Below are positions 6,289-10,342 of a DNA stretch of 10,342 nt, one piece after another. Location of the stretch: positions 1 to 10,342 of the forward strand of contig NZ_CALIII010000223.1 in the NCBI RefSeq assembly GCF_938018145.1, written 5' to 3'. Position numbers and translations under genes: made by a program. Source of the DNA: an uncultured Campylobacter sp. GTDB taxonomy: Bacteria; Campylobacterota; Campylobacteria; Campylobacterales; Campylobacteraceae. Positions within the stretch are counted from its first letter, which is position 1. Every line of letters begins with the position of its first letter. The notes under the pieces are model-generated. The model ran no database searches, was not told where the DNA came from, and saw nothing but the letters and a program-made list of their open reading frames with translations.

Positions 6289-7205
6289 TTCGCCGCCCTA
6301 GCGCCCAAAAAGTCCTTTAAAACACTTAAAGAGCCGATGAGCTCGGTCGCTTCGTAAGGGACTAAAATTTTATCTTTCGAGCCGTTTTTGGCTAGCTCGT
6401 TAAAGGCTCCGACGCGGTCGCGCGCGAGCAGGAACTCGGCAGCTTTTGCGTTTTGCGCCATGCTTTCGTTTATCATATCCATCGCCTCTTTTTGAGCCGT
6501 GGCTAGCGCGATTTGCTCGTATTTTTTCGCATCGGCCATACGCTCGATGGCTTCGGCTTGCAATACTTTTTCTTGTTTTAGCGCCTCGGCGTTGCGGATG
6601 AGCGCCTCTTTTTCAGCCTGCGCTTTTAGCTCGATCGCGCGTTTTTCGCGCTCGGCTTTCATTTGTAGATTCATCGCCTCTTCGATGCCGTGCGGGACGG
6701 AGATCTCGGAGATCTCGACGCGCATGATCTTTACGCCCCAGTTATCGGCGGCGTCTCCGAGCGCTCTTTGTAGCGCGGAGTTTAGGCGGTCGCGCGAGCT
6801 AAGCGTATCATCAAGGTTCATCGCGCCTATCTCGCCTCTTAGCGTCGTCATGGCTAAATTTGCGATCGCGCGTTTGTAGCTATCGACGTTATACAGAGCC
6901 ATTTTGCCGTCCACGACCTTTAAAAACACGATGCCGTCGACGCTTATGTTTACGTTATCTTTGGTGATGACTTGCTGTTTCGTGATATCTACTAGCTGCT
7001 CTCTCACGGTGATCACGGCGCGGATCTGATCGACAAAAGGGATAATGATGTGAAAACCGCCGTCAAGCACCTTATGAAATTTACCCAAACGCTCGACGAT
7101 GTAGATATCAGACTGCGAGATAATCTTGATACCGGCTTTTAAAAACAAGACCGCAAAGGCCAGCACGACCACGGCAAATACGATAAACGGGATGCTCTCT
7201 TCCAT
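6285..7205 (-). CDS. SPFH/band 7 stomatin-like membrane protein (QmcA type)
   Basis: The 306-residue protein starts with one membrane anchor (about 5-25), followed by the SPFH/band 7 domain at about 30-180. Recognisable family segments include ERLGKFHKVLDGGFHIIIPF, the TVREQLVDI strand, the KDNVNISVDG block, RGEIGAMNLDDTLSSRD and GVKIMRVEISEI. Residues about 180-260 are rich in Ala, Glu and Lys and should form the long coiled coil by which these proteins oligomerise. Relatives such as E. coli QmcA form large ring or cage assemblies that work with membrane proteases. The start is an ATG at 7203-7205 with AAGGAG six bases upstream. It heads the unit stomatin, nfeD and possibly endonuclease V. 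It is divergent from the NlpE-like gene, with 107 bases between them. Confidence 0.94.
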   Translation of the reverse strand: MEESIPFIVFAVVVLAFAVLFLKAGIKIISQSDIYIVERLGKFHKVLDGGFHIIIPFVDQIRAVITVREQLVDITKQQVITKDNVNISVDGIVFLKVVDGKMALYNVDSYKRAIANLAMTTLRGEIGAMNLDDTLSSRDRLNSALQRALGDAADNWGVKIMRVEISEISVPHGIEEAMNLQMKAEREKRAIELKAQAEKEALIRNAEALKQEKVLQAEAIERMADAKKYEQIALATAQKEAMDMINESMAQNAKAAEFLLARDRVGAFNELAKNGSKDKILVPYEATELIGSLSVLKDFLGARAAK

Positions 7206-7231
7206 GACTACTCCTTAAAATATTTTTCATC

Positions 7232-7267
7232 ATTTTAGCCGCTTTTTGCTAAAAAATCGCCATTTTA
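7232..7267 (-). promoter_or_regulatory. two candidate -10 elements for the stomatin-nfeD operon
   Basis: On the minus strand GCTAAAATG occurs twice, with TAAAAT at 7232-7237 and again at 7262-7267, exactly 30 bases apart. Both fit gnTAnAAT. The nearer one would start transcription at about 7225, leaving a short leader containing AAGGAG. The farther one would overlap the upstream region of the divergent promoter at 7283-7288. Confidence 0.45.
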
Positions 7268-7282
7268 GCGGAAAATTTTTAG

Positions 7283-7288
7283 TATAAT
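7283..7288 (+). promoter_or_regulatory. -10 element TATAAT for the NlpE-like gene
   Basis: A consensus TATAAT lies 24 bases before the ATG at 7313 and is preceded by T runs spaced roughly by a helical turn, the usual Campylobacter promoter form. AAGGA at 7302-7306 is the ribosome site. Confidence 0.7.
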
Positions 7289-7312
7289 TAGCCAAAATTT
7301 TAAGGATAAATC

Positions 7313-7765
7313 ATGAAAAATATTTTATTTTTAGCCGCAGCTGCGATGATATTTGCAGGCTGTGCGGCAAGCGGCGGCGCAAGCGCGGTAAGTAACAAAA
7401 AATGCGGCAGCACGGAGGTTTTTGAAACGTGCGGCGCCGAGGTAGATAAGGAAAATTTGATCGGCGTTTACGAGGCTAAGGTGTTTTGCGACGGATGTAG
7501 CGAAAACTCAAAAAGCACGCTAACACTCAACGCGGATGGTACGTTTAAAATCGACACCGTTTATCAAAAAAAGATCGCGCAAAGAGAGCTGCAAACAGGC
7601 ATTTACGAGATATCAGGCAACACCCTAAGAGTGACGAATCAATACCGCGAAAAGCTAAATTTCGAGATTAACGGCGATACGCTTCGCCAGATCAGCAACC
7701 AAAACAGCTTTATCAAAGAAAATTTCGCCCAGGAGCGCATCTACAAAAAACTAGAAGCAAACTAA
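7313..7765 (+). CDS. NlpE-like lipoprotein
   Basis: The 150-residue protein has a signal peptide ending in FAGC, with C17 as the lipidated residue, so it is a membrane-anchored envelope lipoprotein. From about residue 50 it matches the N-terminal domain of NlpE: GVYEAKVFCDGC, then STLTLNADGTFKID, then a TGIYEISGNTLRV strand. C59 and C62 form the CxxC of that family. In E. coli, NlpE reports envelope, copper and lipoprotein-sorting stress to the Cpx system and its CxxC takes part in redox sensing; whether a Cpx-like partner exists here cannot be seen. A second cysteine pair (C31, C40) lies in the linker before the domain. NlpE's second, C-terminal domain is absent. An MFS exporter gene follows after 39 bases and is probably cotranscribed. 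Confidence 0.8.
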   Translation: MKNILFLAAAAMIFAGCAASGGASAVSNKKCGSTEVFETCGAEVDKENLIGVYEAKVFCDGCSENSKSTLTLNADGTFKIDTVYQKKIAQRELQTGIYEISGNTLRVTNQYREKLNFEINGDTLRQISNQNSFIKENFAQERIYKKLEAN

Positions 7766-7804
7766 TCGGCAAATTTAGCGCTCAAATTTAACCCAAAGCC
7801 CAAA

Positions 7805-9007
7805 ATGAGTAAATTTATCAACCTACTAAAAACCCAGCCCGTTTTCGCGCGCCTCTCGCTCATACAGCTGATTTGTTATTTTGGCGTTTGGTTCTCGCAC
7901 ACGGGCATTTTTACGCTGCTTATCGAGCTTGACGCGCCCGTTTGGGCGATCACGGCGGCGGCTGCGCTAGCTTTCGTGCCGGGCGTGCTACTATCGCCTT
8001 TTAGCGGTATCGTGGTGGATAAATTTAGCCCCAAACCGATGCTAATAGCGCTCACGGTCGTGGAGATGGTGACGGTTTTTATGCTCGTTTTTATCGACAA
8101 GCTTTCATTGATGTGGTTGCTTTTTGTGATAATATTTATCAGAGTTGGGGCCGGCGGGACATATTTTCAGGTCGAGATGAGCCTTTTTCCTAAAATTTTA
8201 AACAAAGACGAGCTAAAAACCGCAAACGAGATCCACTCGCTCATCTGGGCGTTTTCATACACCGCGGGCATGGGGCTAGCGGGCATTTATATCCATTTTT
8301 TCGGGATAAAAAGCGCCTTTTTGCTAGACTGCGGTCTTTACGCAGTAGCGCTCATAGTCCTACTTAAAACAGATATCGCCGTGCGAGCTAAAAAAGGCGG
8401 CGAAAAAGTCCGCGAGATGCTAAAAAACGGCCTAAAATACGTAAAACAAAACCCCCTCATCGCGCACCTCATCATGCTGCACGCGGTTGTAGGCGTGACC
8501 AGCTACGACGCGCTCGTGGCGCTACTAGCCGACTATCCGTACGCCGGCCTGCTCTCGGCATCGCTCATCATCGGCTACATCAACGCCTGCCGCGCCGTCG
8601 CCCTCATCGTCGGCCCGCTCGTGCTTAGTAAATTCGTCTCAAACTCCAACCTAGTCTATATCTACGTCGGTCACGGGCTTGGCGTCATCGCGTGGAGCGC
8701 GCTGCAGTTTAACTTTTATATCGGATTTATCGGGATTTTCTGCGCGGGATTTTTCACCTCGACGCTTTGGAGCTACACCTACACGCTCATCCAGCAAAAG
8801 TGCGATCCGGCGTTTTACGGTCGTATCATCGCCTATAACGACATGGTTTACCTGGGCGTCGCGGCGGTGATTTCTGGCGGCATAGGGCTGCTGTTTGAGC
8901 TAGGGCTTAGCCTCTCACTGATCACGGCTCTAATAGGCTGTATGTTTTTTGCGGGAGCGATTTACTGGCTCTTCGTGCGTAAAATTTACAGAGACGAGCT
9001 AGCGTAA
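7805..9007 (+). CDS. MFS transporter, probable efflux pump of the EntS-like group
   Basis: The 400-residue protein has about twelve hydrophobic segments in two six-helix halves, joined by a basic cytoplasmic loop at about 188-216. The first half carries the MFS motif A between helices 2 and 3 as GIVVDKFSPKP (G68, D72, K77). The pattern RVGAGGTYFQVEMSLFP followed by ELKTANEIHS resembles the MFS_3/EntS-like exporter group. The substrate is unknown; a drug, siderophore or metabolite is possible. It follows the NlpE-like lipoprotein gene after 39 bases with no terminator or clear promoter between them, so the two are probably one unit. There is no clear Shine-Dalgarno sequence before this ATG, so it may depend on readthrough from the lipoprotein mRNA, or the start may be slightly different. 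Confidence 0.88.
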   Translation: MSKFINLLKTQPVFARLSLIQLICYFGVWFSHTGIFTLLIELDAPVWAITAAAALAFVPGVLLSPFSGIVVDKFSPKPMLIALTVVEMVTVFMLVFIDKLSLMWLLFVIIFIRVGAGGTYFQVEMSLFPKILNKDELKTANEIHSLIWAFSYTAGMGLAGIYIHFFGIKSAFLLDCGLYAVALIVLLKTDIAVRAKKGGEKVREMLKNGLKYVKQNPLIAHLIMLHAVVGVTSYDALVALLADYPYAGLLSASLIIGYINACRAVALIVGPLVLSKFVSNSNLVYIYVGHGLGVIAWSALQFNFYIGFIGIFCAGFFTSTLWSYTYTLIQQKCDPAFYGRIIAYNDMVYLGVAAVISGGIGLLFELGLSLSLITALIGCMFFAGAIYWLFVRKIYRDELA

Positions 9008-9020
9008 ATTTACTTTGCGG

Positions 9021-9079
9021 CGCGGGTTTAACAAGCGGCAAATTTAATCAAATTTGACCAAATAAATTTGCCGCCCGCG
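9021..9079. terminator. large inverted repeat between convergent genes, possible bidirectional terminator
   Basis: GCGGCAAATTTA (9035-9046) and TAAATTTGCCGC (9063-9074) are exact 12-bp reverse complements around a 16-nt loop. The loop itself contains the palindrome TCAAATTTGA (9048-9057). CGCGG (9021-9025) and CCGCG (9075-9079) could extend the stem past a 9-nt bulge. It lies between the convergent MFS and cheR genes, where a terminator serving both strands is expected. It lacks a long T tract on either side. Confidence 0.55.
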
Positions 9080-9105
9080 TCAAAAATGCAGCAGTCTCGG
9101 TACGT

Positions 9106-9161
9106 CAAATTTATAAATCAAATTTAACGGCAAATTTGAGCCAAAATTTGATCCCAAATTT
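9106..9161. repeat. spaced array of AAATTT palindromes
   Basis: AAATTT begins at 9107, 9120, 9132, 9144 and 9156, so five copies follow each other at 13, 12, 12 and 12 bases, most of them as CAAATTT. With the four further copies between 9006 and 9069, this spacer of 161 bases carries nine. No gene is visible in it. Confidence 0.7.
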
Positions 9162-9168
9162 ATCTCGC

Positions 9169-9975
9169 TCAGGCCTTGGCGTAGTAAGTCGTTCCGTTTG
9201 AAATATGCTTTTTATAAAGCGTCGTAAACGGCACCAGATCGGCGTGTCCTACGTAGAGCCTGCCGTGATCGCTCAAAATTTTATGAAAGCGCTCGACCGT
9301 TTTTAGCTTAAATTCCTCGTTAAAATAAATCATCATATTTCGCGAGAAAATGATGTCGAATTTACCGAGTTTAAAGATCGCGTCGTCAAAGATATTTGCC
9401 ACGCTAAACTCGCATCTAGGCAGCATCTCGCGCTTGATTTCGTACTTGCCGTCGCGTTTTGTAAAGTAGATATTTTTTTGATTGTCGTTTAGGCGGTGCA
9501 GCGAGCGCTCGCTATAAACGCCCTTTTTACAGCTATCGATAGCCTCGGAGTTTATGTCGATACCCACGATACTAACGCGATTTACGTCGAGTAAATTTGA
9601 GTGCGCTAGCATACCCAGCGAGTACGCCTCATCGCCCGTCGAGCACGGCGCGCACAGTATCCGCACGCTATCAAGCTCCTCTCTGGCGTAATAGATCGCG
9701 GCTTGTAGCTGCGGCAACTCTCTGTAAAAATAAGTCTCGTTCGTGGTGATCAAATTTACGATCTCTTGCCTCATAAAGCGGTCTACGAGGACTTTTGAGC
9801 TTAGGGCTTCAAAGCTTGGGATGCGGTTTGCTTGGCAGAAATTTATTAGGCGCTGTTTTATCATGTCCTTTTTGGACTCCAGATCCACGCCGCACATATT
9901 TTTGATGACTTCGACGAATTTATTTAGCCCCGCCGCATCGCTAGGAGCGGGCGTCAAATTTGCATTTTCAAGCAT
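9169..9975 (-). CDS. cheR: chemotaxis protein methyltransferase CheR
   Basis: CheR transfers methyl groups from S-adenosylmethionine to glutamates of chemoreceptors and sets adaptation together with CheB. The 268-residue protein has a helical N-terminal domain (about 12-70), the family signature TTNETYFYRE (77-86), the SAM-binding loop CAPCSTGDEAYS (108-119), the acidic GIDINSEAI (138-146), and SRNMMIYF (211-218), matching the usual CRNVLIYF block. Length is normal for a single-domain CheR, with no TPR or receiver fusion. The ATG at 9973-9975 overlaps the end of cheB by 8 nt and is preceded by AAAGG seven bases upstream, so cheB and cheR are translationally coupled. Confidence 0.96.
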   Translation of the reverse strand: MLENANLTPAPSDAAGLNKFVEVIKNMCGVDLESKKDMIKQRLINFCQANRIPSFEALSSKVLVDRFMRQEIVNLITTNETYFYRELPQLQAAIYYAREELDSVRILCAPCSTGDEAYSLGMLAHSNLLDVNRVSIVGIDINSEAIDSCKKGVYSERSLHRLNDNQKNIYFTKRDGKYEIKREMLPRCEFSVANIFDDAIFKLGKFDIIFSRNMMIYFNEEFKLKTVERFHKILSDHGRLYVGHADLVPFTTLYKKHISNGTTYYAKA

Positions 9976-10342
9976 GTAAAAACCTTTCCAGTTCCGCTCT
10001 TATACCGCCGATGGGTAGCGACTTTAAATTTGCGTTGATTTCTTTCGCGCGCTTTGGCATGCCGTAGACGATCGCGCTCTCCTCGTTTTCGGCGACGCAT
10101 TTGGCGCCGGCTTTATATAGCTCGTTTAGCCCGCGCGCGCCGTCGTCGCCGATGCCCGTTAGCAGTATAGCCATGACGTCGGCAAATTTACAAGCCTGCA
10201 CGCCCGAATGAAAAAGTACGTCCACGTTTGGATTATACGTGGTCTCTTTCATAGGCGAGCACATGCCGGCCGTTAGGGGGCTAGCAGAGATTATCTCGGA
10301 GTTTTTTTCGCAGATATATATCGCGCTTTTTAGCTGCACGGG
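9968..10342 (-). CDS. cheB: protein-glutamate methylesterase CheB, 3' part only
   Basis: The reading frame runs to the window edge, so the N-terminal part lies outside. The visible 125 or so residues are the C-terminal portion of the CheB methylesterase domain. They include IYICEKNSEI, where other CheB proteins have IAPG..., then NPNVDVLFHSG, and the key block ILLTGIGDDGARGL, whose second aspartate matches the catalytic D286 of Salmonella CheB, followed by AIVYGMPKRA. The catalytic Ser and His are off-window. CheB removes methyl groups from receptors, opposing CheR. Campylobacter CheB proteins I know of lack the receiver domain; whether that holds here cannot be judged. A GTG at 10337-10339 is internal and not a start. 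Confidence 0.93.
   Translation of the reverse strand, partial: PVQLKSAIYICEKNSEIISASPLTAGMCSPMKETTYNPNVDVLFHSGVQACKFADVMAILLTGIGDDGARGLNELYKAGAKCVAENEESAIVYGMPKRAKEINANLKSLPIGGIRAELERFLHA

Noticed and set aside
6499..6879. 126-codon open frame on the plus strand inside the stomatin gene
   Set aside because: It lies antisense to a clear SPFH domain and coiled coil; its Ser/Ala/Phe-rich product is the usual mirror of an Ala/Glu/Lys-rich coiled coil.
7876..8100. Minus-strand frame of 74 codons within the MFS gene
   Set aside because: Low-complexity Ser/Thr-rich product opposite confirmed membrane helices; no ribosome site or conserved domain.
9106..9161. Short regularly spaced repeats reminiscent of a CRISPR array
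   Set aside because: The repeated unit is only about 6-7 bases with gaps of about 6 bases; CRISPR repeats and spacers are each over 20 bases, and no cas gene is present.
10337..10339. GTG as the start of a short CheB
   Set aside because: The frame stays open to the window edge and the fragment begins in the middle of the methylesterase domain, so the real start is outside.

Overview
The window looks like chromosomal DNA of a Campylobacterota species, most likely a Campylobacter from the mid-GC oral group (C. rectus, C. showae, C. curvus or C. gracilis type). The reasons are futalosine-pathway menaquinone synthesis, a cheB-cheR pair, short tightly packed genes, -10 elements of the gnTAnAAT type without an obvious -35, AAGGA Shine-Dalgarno sequences, and moderate GC with AAATTT-rich spacers. 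The species is inferred from style, not from a database match.

Layout. Bases 1-354 are AT-rich and carry only a possible 54-codon membrane ORF and a hairpin behind recG. Bases 355-4527 (minus) are a tightly coupled operon transcribed mqnC, then an M16-family pseudopeptidase, then recG, with overlaps of 1 and 11 nt. After a 309-base spacer holding a possible 34-codon ORF and a good promoter, a plus-strand gene at 4837-5208 encodes a small Cys/His-rich lipoprotein with four CxHH modules. Bases 5306-7205 (minus) encode a stomatin/SPFH protein, its NfeD partner (ATGA overlap) and a compact endonuclease V. A 107-base divergent promoter region leads to plus-strand genes for an NlpE-like lipoprotein and an MFS exporter (7313-9007). 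A convergent spacer with a strong inverted repeat and an array of AAATTT separates these from cheR and the 3' part of cheB (minus, 9169 to the window edge).

Most of this is ordinary housekeeping: respiratory quinone synthesis, recombination and fork rescue, repair of deaminated bases, membrane quality control and chemotaxis adaptation. I see no mobile element, CRISPR array, tRNA or rRNA. I do not see an obvious new multi-gene system. The points most worth a second look are the CxHH lipoprotein, the very high density of AAATTT (about 78 sites by hand count, against about three expected), the nested palindromes built on it, the low-complexity insert inside the RecG motor, the loss of the zinc motif in the M16 protein, and two possible small proteins.
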